Shown piece by piece: positions 51,461-60,826 of a stretch of 64,000 nt of DNA. How positions within the stretch are numbered: position 1 is the first letter of the stretch; the number at the start of each line of letters is the position of its first letter. Source of the DNA: Bryobacteraceae bacterium (GTDB taxonomy: Bacteria > Acidobacteriota > Terriglobia > Bryobacterales > Bryobacteraceae); NCBI GenBank assembly GCA_025055455.1, contig JANWXD010000004.1, forward strand, positions 62,001 through 126,000, written 5' to 3'. Position numbers and translations under genes: made by a program. The notes under the pieces are model-generated. The model ran no database searches and was not told where the DNA came from. It saw only the letters and a list, made by a program, of their open reading frames with translations.

Positions 51461-52014
51461 CGGGATGCCACGAAACGTATCAGGTCTTCACAGACATAGC
51501 ACGGCGGGCGGATCGAAAACCTCGGCTTGCCGGCCAGCGGCCCGGCGAGCCAGCGCCGCCACCGCTCGGTCGGTTCCACGTCGTGGACCACGCAGGCCGT
51601 CACGCGATCCACGTGGCGCAGCCAGGACTCTTTGACGTCGTCCACGCCGGGGTGGATCACAGCGAGGTATAGGTCCGGAACCAAAAAGTCCAGCGCGCGT
51701 GTCGTCTCCACAATGGCGTGGTCGCTCGCACCCAGGAGCACCCGCAGCGGGGCGATCAAGGAGCGCAGATTGCCGCCTGCGAGGGACAGCAGATAGGAGC
51801 GAGCCGCCCCCGCCGCCAGGAACCGGCCGGTGTCGGTGGCGTCCACCTCGGTCTGACGCTCGAGGTGGTAGGGCGCCGGCGGCGAGCCCGCGCCGTAGTG
51901 GTGCGGGGTGATTTTCACTGCTGTCCAGCCGGCTTGGGGCAGGGCTTGGATTAGGCCCACGACCACGGCCGTCTTGCCCACGTTGCGGCAGGGGCCGCCT
52001 ACGACCACCAGCAC
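51448..52014 (-). CDS. MobB-like P-loop NTPase, linked to trkAH
   Basis: A 188-residue protein with an N-terminal P-loop LVVVGGPCRNVGKTAVVVGL and VKITPHHYGAGSPPAPYHLE. The DATDTGRFLAAGAARSYLLS segment recalls MobB, the GTPase that helps molybdenum cofactor guanylylation. The C-terminus (RWLAGPLAGKPRFSIRPPCY) is not of standard MobB. The 3' end overlaps trkA by 13 bp, so it is in the potassium operon rather than with mobA (10 kb away). It could be a nucleotide-dependent regulator; this is a guess. Start ATG 52014. Confidence 0.68.
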   Translation of the reverse strand: MLVVVGGPCRNVGKTAVVVGLIQALPQAGWTAVKITPHHYGAGSPPAPYHLERQTEVDATDTGRFLAAGAARSYLLSLAGGNLRSLIAPLRVLLGASDHAIVETTRALDFLVPDLYLAVIHPGVDDVKESWLRHVDRVTACVVHDVEPTERWRRWLAGPLAGKPRFSIRPPCYVCEDLIRFVASRCGF

Positions 52015-52375
52015 GTGTTCACTCCCTTATGTATGCTACCGCTTGCCCGCCGACCCCCCATCCGAGCCGGCCGATGTCGCACCCCGACACCGAGCCGATT
52101 CCCGGTCTGACTTCGCCCGTAAGCTTGCGGTCGTGGGTCAAGAACTGGTCATGCTCGCCTCGGCAGCGCAGGCCAACGGAACCACTGACGCTGCGGGGAT
52201 GGCCGGATCCGCTGCGAGGTACGCGGAAAGCTTTGCCACCGCCCGGCCGATGGGGAGAATGCTTTCTAAGACCCTTCTGACTTTCCGAGCGCAGATCACG
52301 AGCGGGATGCGCCGATCGAGGCCCAGGCGTCTGTGCGCCTAGCCCCGGCACAGAGCCGGTCTCGACGACGCTCGC
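52015..52375. other. Intergenic region without a recognisable gene
   Basis: About 360 bp between the MobB-like gene and lpxD. Short frames exist on both strands but none shows a conserved motif, a start with a ribosome binding site, or a hairpin followed by T residues. I see nothing in it that I can name. Confidence 0.3.
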
Positions 52376-53401
52376 TCACTCGCGAGGCTCGCTGGGCAAT
52401 CGCCGTTTGAGCTCCGCCACCTCGCGGCGCAGCTGCGGCAAGCGCGACAAATTGGCCAGCATCTCGAGATACTCCTTCAGCGGCCGCGCGGGTGTGCCCC
52501 AGACGACTTGGCCAGAGCGCACAATTTTGGAAGTGAGGATCCCTGCGCCCGAACCCACCACGGCGCGGGACTCGATCCGGGCCTTGTCTCCCACGCCCAC
52601 CTGCCCGCCGATGACGGCGTAATCTTCCACCACCACGCCCCCGGAAAAACCGGTTTGCGCCGCCACCACGACGTGCCGGCCGATGCGGCAGTTATGCGCC
52701 ACGTGCACCATGTTGTCCAGCTTGGTGCCCTCGCCGATCCAGGTCACGCCCAGCGCCGCCCGGTCCACGGCGGAATTGGCGCCGATTTCCACGTCGTCGC
52801 CGATCACCACGCGGCCGATCTGCGGGAATTTCTGGTAGCGGTCGCCCTCGAAGACGAAGCCGAAGCCGTCGGCTCCGATGACGCAGCCGGAGTGAAGAAT
52901 GACGCGGTTCCCGATGTCGACGTCGTCGTAAACCGTCACGTGGGCATGCAGGGTGCAGTCTTCCCCGATGCTCACGCGGCGGCCAATCACCGTGAGCGCC
53001 CCGATGCGCGTTCCGGCCCCGATGCGAGAGCCTTCGCCGATGACGGCCAGGGGTCCGACCGCCACGCCCGGGCCGATCTCGGCCCCCGGGGCGATCACGG
53101 CTGAGGGATGGATTCCGGGAGTGACCGGCGGGGGCGGATGCAGCCGGCTGGCGGCCCGGGCAAAGGCGGTGCGCGGCTCGGCCGCGCGGATGACCGTGCG
53201 TCCTTCGGCGTTATCGTAATCCGGCGGCACGATCAGGCATCCGGCGGCAGAACGCGACGCCGCGCGCGCCGCCTGGGCCGTGGCTACGAAGGCCAGATCC
53301 GTGGCGCCGGCGCACGCCAAATCGGCCACGTCCGTGAGTTCCTTTTCACCGTCGCCTTCGTACGGCGCTCCGAGCCAGTCGGCCAGTTCGCGCACGCGCA
53401 T
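52376..53401 (-). CDS. lpxD: UDP-3-O-acylglucosamine N-acyltransferase
   Basis: A 341-residue enzyme of lipid A synthesis that N-acylates UDP-3-O-acylglucosamine. The N-terminal LpxD domain (about 1-100) begins MRVRELADWLGAPYEGDGEK. A left-handed beta-helix of hexapeptide repeats (about 100-300) contains the catalytic His in VHVAHNCRIGRHVVV and ends in GVGDKARIESRAVVGSGAGI. The C-terminal helix is EYLEMLANLSRLPQLRREVA. Start ATG 53401. lpxA is divergent, 53 bp away, so the two share a promoter region. Confidence 0.95.
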   Translation of the reverse strand: MRVRELADWLGAPYEGDGEKELTDVADLACAGATDLAFVATAQAARAASRSAAGCLIVPPDYDNAEGRTVIRAAEPRTAFARAASRLHPPPPVTPGIHPSAVIAPGAEIGPGVAVGPLAVIGEGSRIGAGTRIGALTVIGRRVSIGEDCTLHAHVTVYDDVDIGNRVILHSGCVIGADGFGFVFEGDRYQKFPQIGRVVIGDDVEIGANSAVDRAALGVTWIGEGTKLDNMVHVAHNCRIGRHVVVAAQTGFSGGVVVEDYAVIGGQVGVGDKARIESRAVVGSGAGILTSKIVRSGQVVWGTPARPLKEYLEMLANLSRLPQLRREVAELKRRLPSEPRE

Positions 53402-53454
53402 TGCACTCCTCCTGTGGGCCGGTCGCAGCCGGCCACTGAGTATGATACAGAGTT

Positions 53455-54291
53455 ATGCCGGCGGACCCTTCGGCCGTGATCGCCCCCACGGCGCGTGTGC
53501 ACCCGGACGCCCGCATCGGGCCGCAGACGGTCATCGGCGACTATTGCGTCATCGAGTCCGACGTGGTCATCGGCGCCTTCTGCCGGCTGGAGCCGTACGT
53601 CTACGTCAAGCGCTGGACCACCCTCGGCGACCGCAACGAGATTTCCGCTGGAACCGTTCTCGGCACGGATCCGCTCGACAAGGCCTTCACGGGCGCGCGC
53701 AGCTATCTCCGCATCGGCAACGACAACAAGATCCGGGAGCACTTCACCATCTCCCGGGGCACCCAGCCGGAATCGGTGACCGAGATCGGCGACGGCAACT
53801 ACATCATGACCGCGGGCCACATCGCCCATAACTGCAAAGTGGGCAACCGCACGGTGATTTGCAGCACCGCCCTGCTGGCCGGTTACGTCGAGGTGGAAGA
53901 TGAGGCCTTCATCTCCGGCGGCGTCGTCATCCATCAGTACTCGAAAATCGGGCGTCTGGCCATGATCGGCGGCAACACGCGGGTCAACCAAGACGTGCCG
54001 CCGTTTTTCCTGTACTCGGAGTTCAACGTGGCCCCGAGGGGACTCAACCTCGTCGGTCTCAAACGCGCCGGGTTCACATCCGAGCAAATTTCCACCCTCA
54101 AGAAAGCCTATACGCTGCTGTACCGCTCTGGCCTGAAACTGGAAGAGGCCCTGGCGCGGATCGAGGCGGAGATCCCGAACGAGCACACCTTGCACCTGGT
54201 GCGTTTCATCCGTTCCAGCCGGCGGGGGATTTGTCGCGAGTCAACGCGGCGACGATCGGCAGGATTTGGCCACACGGGGGACGAGCCATGA
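53455..54291 (+). CDS. lpxA: Acyl-[ACP]-UDP-N-acetylglucosamine O-acyltransferase
   Basis: A 278-residue enzyme that starts lipid A synthesis by acylating UDP-GlcNAc. Hexapeptide repeats fill residues about 1-180, with the catalytic His in ITAGHIAHNCKVGN (numbering near 125). The GTRVNQDVPPFFL-type loop (here GGNTRVNQDVPPFFLYSEFN) and RGLNLVGLKRAGFT are family-specific. Start ATG 53455 is 53 bp from the divergent lpxD. The end overlaps the M20 gene as ATGA. lpxC, fabZ and lpxB are not in the window. Confidence 0.95.
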   Translation: MPADPSAVIAPTARVHPDARIGPQTVIGDYCVIESDVVIGAFCRLEPYVYVKRWTTLGDRNEISAGTVLGTDPLDKAFTGARSYLRIGNDNKIREHFTISRGTQPESVTEIGDGNYIMTAGHIAHNCKVGNRTVICSTALLAGYVEVEDEAFISGGVVIHQYSKIGRLAMIGGNTRVNQDVPPFFLYSEFNVAPRGLNLVGLKRAGFTSEQISTLKKAYTLLYRSGLKLEEALARIEAEIPNEHTLHLVRFIRSSRRGICRESTRRRSAGFGHTGDEP

Positions 54292-55844
54292 AGCGAACCC
54301 TCGCCTGGTTGCTCTGCGTGGCGGCGACGTGCGGGCCGGCGGCGCAGCCGCCGCCTCTCGAACCGCTCAAGCAGGCGGCCGCCGAGATGGTCGACGCCCG
54401 CGCCGTTCTCACCCAGCAAATCGTGGATTCGATCTTCAGCTTTGCCGAATTGGGCTATCAGGAATTCGAAACGTCGGCCTACTTGACGGCACTGCTCGAA
54501 AAGGAAGGCTTCCACGTCCAGCGCGGCGTCGCAGGCATGCCCACGGCCTTCGTCGCCAGCTGGGGATCCGGAAAGCCCGTGATCGGTTTCATGGCCGATA
54601 TTGACGGGCTCCCGGGGACGTCGCAGAAGCCGGGGGTGGCCTATCATGATCCGCTCATCCCTGGCGGCCCGGGCCACGGCGAAGGGCACAACGCCGGCCA
54701 GGCGGTCAACGTGACCGCGGCGCTCGTGGTCAAACAGCTCATGGAGCGCTACCGGATTCCGGGCACGCTGCGGATCTACCCCGGTGTGGCCGAGGAGCTG
54801 GTCGGCAGCCGGACGTACATGGTCATGGCGGGCTTGTTCCGGGATGTGGACGTGATGCTGAGCAGCCATATCAGCAGTGATTTCGGCACGTACTACGGTC
54901 CGCGCGGCTCGGGCCTCATTTCCACGCAGTACACCTTTCACGGCCAAAGCGCTCACAGCGCGGGCTCCCCCTGGCGCGGCCGCAGCGCCCTCGACGCGGT
55001 GGAGCTGATGAACGCGGGATGGAACTACCGCCGCGAGCATCTCCGCCCCCAGCATCGCTCCCACTATGTGATCGTCCACGGCGGCGACCAACCCAACGTG
55101 GTCCCTCCCCTAGCGACCGTCTGGTATTTTTTCCGCGAGTGGGATTACGATCGGATCCGAGAGCTGCACCAGATCGGCACGCGCATCGCCCACGCGGCCG
55201 CTCAGATGACGGACACCACCGTGACCGAGCGCGTGATCGCCGCCACCTGGCCCGGCCACTTCAACAAGCCCCTCGCCGAGGCCCTGTACGCCAACATCCG
55301 CCGGGTCGGCATGCCGGAATGGTCGGAGGCCGACGAACGGCTGGCCCGCGCCGCCCAGAAGGAACTGAAAGTCCCCGTCGAAGGGCTCCGCAAGGAGATT
55401 CGGGAGCTCAAAGCGCCGGCCGATCCTTACGAATCGGCCGGCTCGGACGACATCGCCGAAGTTTCCTGGAACTTGCCGACGGTGGTGCTGCACTATCCGG
55501 GCAATATTCCGGGCATGATCGGCCACCACTGGTCGAGCGCCATCGCCATGGCCACGCCCATCGCGCACAAAGGGGCCACGGCGGGCGCCAAAGCCCTGGC
55601 CATGACGGCTCTCGATTTGCTCCTGCGACCGGAGCTCCTCGAAGCCGCACGCGCCTATTTTGCCGAGCAGACCAGAGAGACGAAATGGAAGCCGCTGATC
55701 CCGGAGGGCACGCAACCGGCCATCGAACTCAACCGCGACAAGATGGAGAGATTTCGGCCGCAGCTCGAGCGCCTTCGCTACGATCCGTCTCGCTACCGCA
55801 CCTACCTCGAGCAGCTGGGGATCGCGTATCCCACCCTGCGGTGA
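54288..55844 (+). CDS. Secreted M20-family amidohydrolase (AbgB-like)
   Basis: A 518-residue zinc amidohydrolase. A signal peptide (MKRTLAWLLCVAATCGPAAQ) is followed by the M20 catalytic domain: FSFAELGYQEFETSAYLTAL, the metal region GFMADIDGLPGT, PGHGEGHNAGQAVNVTAALV, GVAEELVGSRTYMV, and the dimerisation domain around FHGQSAHSAGSPWRGRSALD. The late segment HHWSSAIAMATPIAHKGATA carries the last zinc ligand. It acts on an amide or peptide outside the cytoplasm; the substrate is unknown. It starts at ATG 54288, overlapping lpxA (ATGA). Confidence 0.9.
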   Translation: MKRTLAWLLCVAATCGPAAQPPPLEPLKQAAAEMVDARAVLTQQIVDSIFSFAELGYQEFETSAYLTALLEKEGFHVQRGVAGMPTAFVASWGSGKPVIGFMADIDGLPGTSQKPGVAYHDPLIPGGPGHGEGHNAGQAVNVTAALVVKQLMERYRIPGTLRIYPGVAEELVGSRTYMVMAGLFRDVDVMLSSHISSDFGTYYGPRGSGLISTQYTFHGQSAHSAGSPWRGRSALDAVELMNAGWNYRREHLRPQHRSHYVIVHGGDQPNVVPPLATVWYFFREWDYDRIRELHQIGTRIAHAAAQMTDTTVTERVIAATWPGHFNKPLAEALYANIRRVGMPEWSEADERLARAAQKELKVPVEGLRKEIRELKAPADPYESAGSDDIAEVSWNLPTVVLHYPGNIPGMIGHHWSSAIAMATPIAHKGATAGAKALAMTALDLLLRPELLEAARAYFAEQTRETKWKPLIPEGTQPAIELNRDKMERFRPQLERLRYDPSRYRTYLEQLGIAYPTLR

Positions 55845-56145
55845 GCCTCAGAAGCCGGCGCGCGTCCCTCAACAAGAGACGCTCGAGCCGGCATGCCCAT
55901 CCGAAAGCCGGGCGTGGCCACCACCGCCACGGCCGGGGCCACCTGGAGCCCGAAAGGCCATGCGGCGCCCGCCTGACTCAAGGCTGGAATCAGTCAGGCT
56001 AGCGCCATCACTGTCCCGCTCACCAAAAGCGAGCACGGCGCCCAGACGACTGGGAGAACGGCCCACGATGCGCCGGCACGTGCCGGGCTCCCCGACGTGG
56101 CATGCCCCGCGCCGCACGGGGCGGCTGGCGTCGCCCACAGAGCGC
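55845..56145. other. Intergenic region without a recognisable gene
   Basis: About 300 bp between the M20 gene and the convergent MBL gene. No frame has conserved motifs and no hairpin with a T tract was found. I see nothing that I can name in it. Confidence 0.3.
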
Positions 56146-56928
56146 CTATCCGCCCGGGAAGATCCAGGCGCGGCCGTGCTCGAGTTGCACGTAGCGCACC
56201 TCCGGCGCCTTCAGACGGAGCGACGCCCGGAACTGGCCCGGATCCACGGCGTTGTCGGCGAACATGTCGTAGTGGCAGGGAATCGCCACTTTGGGCCGAA
56301 TCACCGAGGCCACCTGCGCCGCCTCCCAATGGGACAGATTGTTGAAGCCGCCATTGATGCAGGTGATCATCACGTCCGGCGCGTAGCGCGCGGCCGAATA
56401 CAGCAGCTCGGTGAAATCCGTGTCCCCGGTAATGTAGATGCGCGGCCCGCCATGGAATTCGAAGATAAAGCCCATATGGTTCAAATCCGTGTCGTCGGTC
56501 GGCAGGGCGAACGTGCCTCGGATGCGGAGGTCGCGGAACTCGATCTCGCAGGCCGGCCAGGCGGGCACGATGCGCCCACTCTCCACCCCTTGGGCGGCGA
56601 AGGTCTCGCAGCTCGGATGCGGTCCGACGAAGCACATCGTGTCCTTATTCCGCAGCCCGCGGATCGTCTCGGGGTCGGTGTGGTCCTGGTGGTTGTGTGT
56701 GCACGCGAACAGGTCCACTTCGAGCTCCTCCGGCGGAATCAGCACCGGCACACGCCGCCGCAAGTCCAGCCCCGGAACCAGCGTGGCGCAACTGTCGGTC
56801 AGGTACAGATCCACCCCAGCAAGCGTCCCCTGCGGCGTCTTGAAGATGTAGCCGTTCTGGCCTAGCCACCAGACGGCCACCGAGCCGTACGGCACGGGGA
56901 AGTCCCGGATGTGCTGCATCAGCGACAT
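56146..56928 (-). CDS. MBL-fold hydrolase, UlaG-like
   Basis: A 260-residue metallo-beta-lactamase-fold enzyme. It begins PVPYGSVAVWWLGQNGYIFK. The metal motif is CTHNHQDHTDPETI (HxHxDH with Asn-His-Gln), followed by GDTDFTELLY and IPCHYDMFADN. This form is shared by L-ascorbate-6-phosphate lactonase UlaG and relatives. The physiological substrate is not clear. The OPT transporter gene is 15 bp upstream on the same strand, and the two may act on a common compound. Confidence 0.88.
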   Translation of the reverse strand: MSLMQHIRDFPVPYGSVAVWWLGQNGYIFKTPQGTLAGVDLYLTDSCATLVPGLDLRRRVPVLIPPEELEVDLFACTHNHQDHTDPETIRGLRNKDTMCFVGPHPSCETFAAQGVESGRIVPAWPACEIEFRDLRIRGTFALPTDDTDLNHMGFIFEFHGGPRIYITGDTDFTELLYSAARYAPDVMITCINGGFNNLSHWEAAQVASVIRPKVAIPCHYDMFADNAVDPGQFRASLRLKAPEVRYVQLEHGRAWIFPGG

Positions 56929-56943
56929 CGGTGCCTCCCGCGC

Positions 56944-58962
56944 TCACATGATGGCGGCCGGCGGCGCCGGCTCCTCCGGCCGCCCGGCGCGCGCCAGGGG
57001 CAGCCGCACCATGACGAACGCAAGCAGGATGAGCACGGCAAATCCCGCCAGGAAGGAAGGCTGGGCGAAGACGGCCGGCAGGGGCCACTCGAAGAAACGG
57101 AACGTGGCCACGACCAAGCCCATAATCGCCTCCCCCGCGATCAGCCCTGAGGCCGTGAGGACCCCGGCATTTTCCACCCGGGCTTTTTGGGCCTCGTTGA
57201 AGCCCCGGCGGTCCCGCGCCGCATCCGTCAGCCAGCGCACCAGACCGCCCAGGAAGATGGCGAACGTGGTCTCGAGCGGCAGATACATCCCCACGGCGAA
57301 CAGCATCGGGCTGCGCACTTGGACCATAATCAGCGCGAAGCCCATCATGATGCCCACCACGACCAGGGGCCACGGCATGTCCCCGCCCACGATCCCTTGC
57401 GCCAGCGACGCCATCAGCCCCGCCTGCGGCGCCGACAGTTCCTTGTCACCGAAGCCGATGCCGCCGGCGTTGATGTTGCCCTGGTGCAGGACCAGCAGCG
57501 GGAAGTACAGTAGCGCGCTGGCCACCAGCACACCGAACACATCGCCGATCTGCATGCTGCGCGGGGTGCCCCCGAGGATGTGGCCCACCTTCAGGTCCTG
57601 GAGCATTTCGCCCGCCACGGCCGAGGACACGCAGACCACGGCGGCCACACCCAGCACCGCCGCCACGCCGCTCATGCCGGAGACGCCGATGGAGACCATG
57701 AGCAAGGCCGCGACGATGAGCGTCGACAGCGTCAGGCCGGAGACGGGATTGTTGGAGGATCCGATCATGCCCACGAGGTTGCCCGAAACGGCGGCGAAGA
57801 AGAAGCCGAGCACGAGCATCACGACTGCAGCCACCGCGCCCCCCAACACGCTGCCGGACAAGTAGATGTACAGCAGCACCATGGCCAGGAAGGTCGCGGC
57901 CACGCCGAGCAGGGTCGTACGCGCGCCGAGGTCCCGGTCGGTGCGGCTGACGGCTTCGGTCTGGGCGGCGGCCTTCTGCAAGTCCGAGATCGCCCGTTTC
58001 ATGCCCACCGCTAGACTCTTCCGCATGCGGAACAACGTAAAGCCGGCGCCCACCAGCATGCCGCCCACGGCGATCGGACGCACGATAAAGCGCCAGACCG
58101 ATCCCGCCAGCCCGCCCCAGGATTCCTCCGCCGAGCCCGCCGGCAACGTCGCTTGTAGCTGCGGCCCGAGGAAATAGAGCAGCAGCGGAACCAACAGCCC
58201 CCAAGCCACGACGCCACCCGAAAAGTTCAGCGCGGCCAGACGGGGCCCGATGATGTAGCCGACGCCCAGATAGGCGGGACTCACCGCCGGCGCCGAGGCC
58301 ATCGTCACCGCACCCACGCCCACATCCCCCGCGCTGCCGCCCAGGCGCACCACGCTGCGGCCGATCTCTCCCACACGGACGAAGAACTCCTTGCTGGTCG
58401 CAAACAGCTTGATCACGCCCAGAAAATAGACCGCTGCACCGAGGGCCATGTTGTAGAACAACAGCCGCGCCGCCTCGGCGCCGCGCTGCCCCGCTTTGTG
58501 AATCTCCGAGGCGGCCACCGACTCGGGAAACGGCAGCTCTGGATCGGTCACCATCACGCGGCGCAGCAAGGTCATGAACAGGATGCCGAGCAGCCCGCCC
58601 ACGAGCATCAACACGGTGGACTTCCAGTAAGCGTGCTCGAAGTCGAACGACGGCCACGCCCGGGAAATGACGAAGGCCGGTATGGTGAAGATCGCGCCCG
58701 CGGCGACCGATTCGCCGATCGAGCCCACCGTGCGGGCGATGTTTTCCTCCAGGATGGAGCCGCGCCACAGCCGCAGGACCGCCATGCTGATCACGGCGGC
58801 GGGATAGGCGGCCGCGATAGTCATGCCCGCCCGTAGCCCGAGGTAGGCGTTGGCGGCACCCAGCACGACGGTTAAAACGAGCCCGAGGAGCACGGCTCGC
58901 AGGGTGAACTCCGACATTTGCATGGTTTCGGGCACGAACGGCCGGTAGGTGGGTTTCGTCAT
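56944..58962 (-). CDS. OPT family oligopeptide/metal-chelate transporter
   Basis: A 672-residue membrane carrier with about 14-16 hydrophobic segments. It begins with FTLRAVLLGLVLTVVLGAAN and AYLGLRAGMTIAAAYPAAVI, followed by GSIGESVAAGAIFTIPAFVI and LPFPESVAASEIHKAGQRGA (the OPT-typical SVA...E stretch). The later GEMLQDLKVGHILGGTPRSM and SLAQGIVGGDMPWPLVVVGI are also characteristic. OPT members import peptides or chelated metals. The substrate is not decided. Start ATG 58962. It is the first gene of an operon with the MBL enzyme. Confidence 0.92.
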   Translation of the reverse strand: MTKPTYRPFVPETMQMSEFTLRAVLLGLVLTVVLGAANAYLGLRAGMTIAAAYPAAVISMAVLRLWRGSILEENIARTVGSIGESVAAGAIFTIPAFVISRAWPSFDFEHAYWKSTVLMLVGGLLGILFMTLLRRVMVTDPELPFPESVAASEIHKAGQRGAEAARLLFYNMALGAAVYFLGVIKLFATSKEFFVRVGEIGRSVVRLGGSAGDVGVGAVTMASAPAVSPAYLGVGYIIGPRLAALNFSGGVVAWGLLVPLLLYFLGPQLQATLPAGSAEESWGGLAGSVWRFIVRPIAVGGMLVGAGFTLFRMRKSLAVGMKRAISDLQKAAAQTEAVSRTDRDLGARTTLLGVAATFLAMVLLYIYLSGSVLGGAVAAVVMLVLGFFFAAVSGNLVGMIGSSNNPVSGLTLSTLIVAALLMVSIGVSGMSGVAAVLGVAAVVCVSSAVAGEMLQDLKVGHILGGTPRSMQIGDVFGVLVASALLYFPLLVLHQGNINAGGIGFGDKELSAPQAGLMASLAQGIVGGDMPWPLVVVGIMMGFALIMVQVRSPMLFAVGMYLPLETTFAIFLGGLVRWLTDAARDRRGFNEAQKARVENAGVLTASGLIAGEAIMGLVVATFRFFEWPLPAVFAQPSFLAGFAVLILLAFVMVRLPLARAGRPEEPAPPAAIM

Positions 58963-59093
58963 CGGCGCCTCGCAAACGGGTTTATTATAAGTGCGCAGCC
59001 GGGGAAGGGGCTAACCGCCCAACAAACAAGCCGCCAGTGCCGACCTAAGGCGCGAGCGGACCTGGAACGGGACCTATCGCAACACGGCGGCCG

Positions 59094-59909
59094 TCAGTCA
59101 CTCGGCTTCGGCCGGGGCGTCGCGTCGCCGGGGATCAACCCCATGGCCCATTTGATGGCCTCGAGCCACATCTTCTGCACATCCGGACGGTCCCAGACGT
59201 CCTCGCGGTGGCCGAGACTGCTGTAGAAGACCCTGCCTTTGCCATAGGTGCGGACCCACGTGACCGCGAAATCCTTGTCGGTGCGCCGCACGCCTTTGCG
59301 CGTCAGGTCAATCTTGTCGGCGTCCAGCCGCATCAGCACCCGGACCTTCTGCCGGGAAAAGTCTTTGAACTGATAGATTTCGTCGTAGATCGTAAAGCGG
59401 GCCGGGAAAGGTTTCATCGCCGGGAAGTCCGGATCCTCGACGATGATCGGCGCTTCGAACTGGTTCCAGGGGTGCAAGTCGAAGTAGCCGCCGATCATGT
59501 CTCCATACTCGGGCCACTTATAAAACGTATCCGTGGCACTGTGGGCGCCGAGAAACCCCTTGCCGTCGTCCCGGACGAAGGCGAGCAGGGCCGCCTTTTG
59601 CTCGTCGTCCATGTCGAGTTCGCCCGTGGTGTAGAAGAACACCGCGTCGAAGAAGTCCAGGTTCTTGGCGTTGCCGCCGAGTTTCTTCTTGGTCAGAAGC
59701 TGCGTATCGGTGCGGATGTAGGTGTCATAGAGGCCGGACTCCTGGCCGATTTTCCACAGCGTGCCGAGCGCATGAGAGACCGAGTCGTGCTGGAAGCCCT
59801 TGACCGCGCCGATCGCCAGCAGTTTTTTCTTTTTCGTCTGAGCGGTGAGGGGAGTTGCCAGCAGAACGGCCAGCACTACCAGGCTGGTGCGCCAGAGGAT
59901 TCGCTTCAT
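59094..59909 (-). CDS. Secreted ThuA-domain protein
   Basis: A 271-residue protein with a signal peptide (MKRILWRTSLVVLAVLLATP then LTAQ). The ThuA domain has a glutamine amidotransferase-like fold and is named for trehalose utilisation. The domain includes IGAVKGFQHDSVSHALGTLW, FDAVFFYTTGELDMDDEQKA, GKGFLGAHSATDTFY, and GRVFYSSLGHREDVWD. The GAHSATDTF motif is diagnostic. ThuA-like proteins handle sugars in planctomycetes, acidobacteria and relatives. Start ATG 59909 is preceded by a strong GGAGGTGAT. Confidence 0.9.
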   Translation of the reverse strand: MKRILWRTSLVVLAVLLATPLTAQTKKKKLLAIGAVKGFQHDSVSHALGTLWKIGQESGLYDTYIRTDTQLLTKKKLGGNAKNLDFFDAVFFYTTGELDMDDEQKAALLAFVRDDGKGFLGAHSATDTFYKWPEYGDMIGGYFDLHPWNQFEAPIIVEDPDFPAMKPFPARFTIYDEIYQFKDFSRQKVRVLMRLDADKIDLTRKGVRRTDKDFAVTWVRTYGKGRVFYSSLGHREDVWDRPDVQKMWLEAIKWAMGLIPGDATPRPKPSD

Positions 59910-59971
59910 CCGATCACCTCCAATTTCCACCAATCATCGCACAGCGTGGCGCTGCTTGCGGAGCGGCGCAC

Positions 59972-60808
59972 TCAGAGCTTCCGCACCCGGCGGAGGGTGA
60001 ACAGCTCTGCGTGACTGTTGGTATGCTCCAACCGCCGCCAGTCGTCGTCTACATGAAGGATCTTGCCACTGATGTGATTGGAACGCTGGGAGGCCAGAAA
60101 GAAGGCTAGCGCTATTTGTTCGTCCGGCGCGTGGCCGCCCGTGAGTTGAATGGTGCGGGCCCGCTCGAGCTCCTTTTGGCCCGCCCGCTCGCCGGCGCGC
60201 AAAATTTCGTCCGTCATGTGCGTGTACGTCCCGCCGGGAGAGAAACAGTTCACTTGGACGTTGGCGTCCCGCACCTCTTTGGCCAACGTCTCGACGAAGC
60301 GCGCCACGGCGGCTTTGGAGGCGGCATAAGCCGAGAAATTGGGGCGCGGGTGGGTGTCGCCTCCCCCGGTGAGGACGATGATCTTACCCGAGCGCCGCTC
60401 GATCATCTCGTGCAGCACGGCGCGGCAGGCGTGCATGACCCCGATCAAGTTCACCTCGACGGTGGCGGCCCACGCCTCCGGATCGGTGCTCCACAACGGC
60501 CCGATGGGTCCCTGAATCGCCGCGGCGGCCACCAGCACGTGGGTACCTCCGAAGGCTTCCCGCATCCGCCTCACGGCGCCGCACACGGCGCCGTAGTCGC
60601 GGACGTCGGCCAGCAGGCGCAGCGAGCTGCCGCCCGCATGTTGAATCTCCAGGTGAACCAGATCGAGCTCCGCCCGCGTGCGGGCCAGCAGCCCCACGCG
60701 GGCGCCGGCGCGGGCAAACCCCAGCGCCAAGCGTTTGCCGATCCCTCGGCCGGCGCCCGTGATCAGCACGTTGCGTCCGTCGAAGCGCTCGGTCAATGCT
60801 TCGGCCAC
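59972..60808 (-). CDS. Short-chain dehydrogenase/reductase
   Basis: A 278-residue NAD(P)-dependent oxidoreductase. The cofactor motif is VLITGAGRGIGKRLALGFAR (TGxxxGxG) and the catalytic YxxxK is in NFSAYAASKAAVARF. The usual catalytic serine position, 13 residues before the Tyr, reads Gly with a Thr beside it (VLTGGGDTHPRP). This is a pattern I associate with a distinct SDR subgroup. The C-terminal segment SNHISGKILHVDDDWRRLEH closes the substrate pocket. Substrate unknown. Start ATG 60808; alr ends 18 bp upstream on the same strand. Confidence 0.9.
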   Translation of the reverse strand: MAEALTERFDGRNVLITGAGRGIGKRLALGFARAGARVGLLARTRAELDLVHLEIQHAGGSSLRLLADVRDYGAVCGAVRRMREAFGGTHVLVAAAAIQGPIGPLWSTDPEAWAATVEVNLIGVMHACRAVLHEMIERRSGKIIVLTGGGDTHPRPNFSAYAASKAAVARFVETLAKEVRDANVQVNCFSPGGTYTHMTDEILRAGERAGQKELERARTIQLTGGHAPDEQIALAFFLASQRSNHISGKILHVDDDWRRLEHTNSHAELFTLRRVRKL

Positions 60809-60826
60809 CCCCGTCAGTATATCGGC

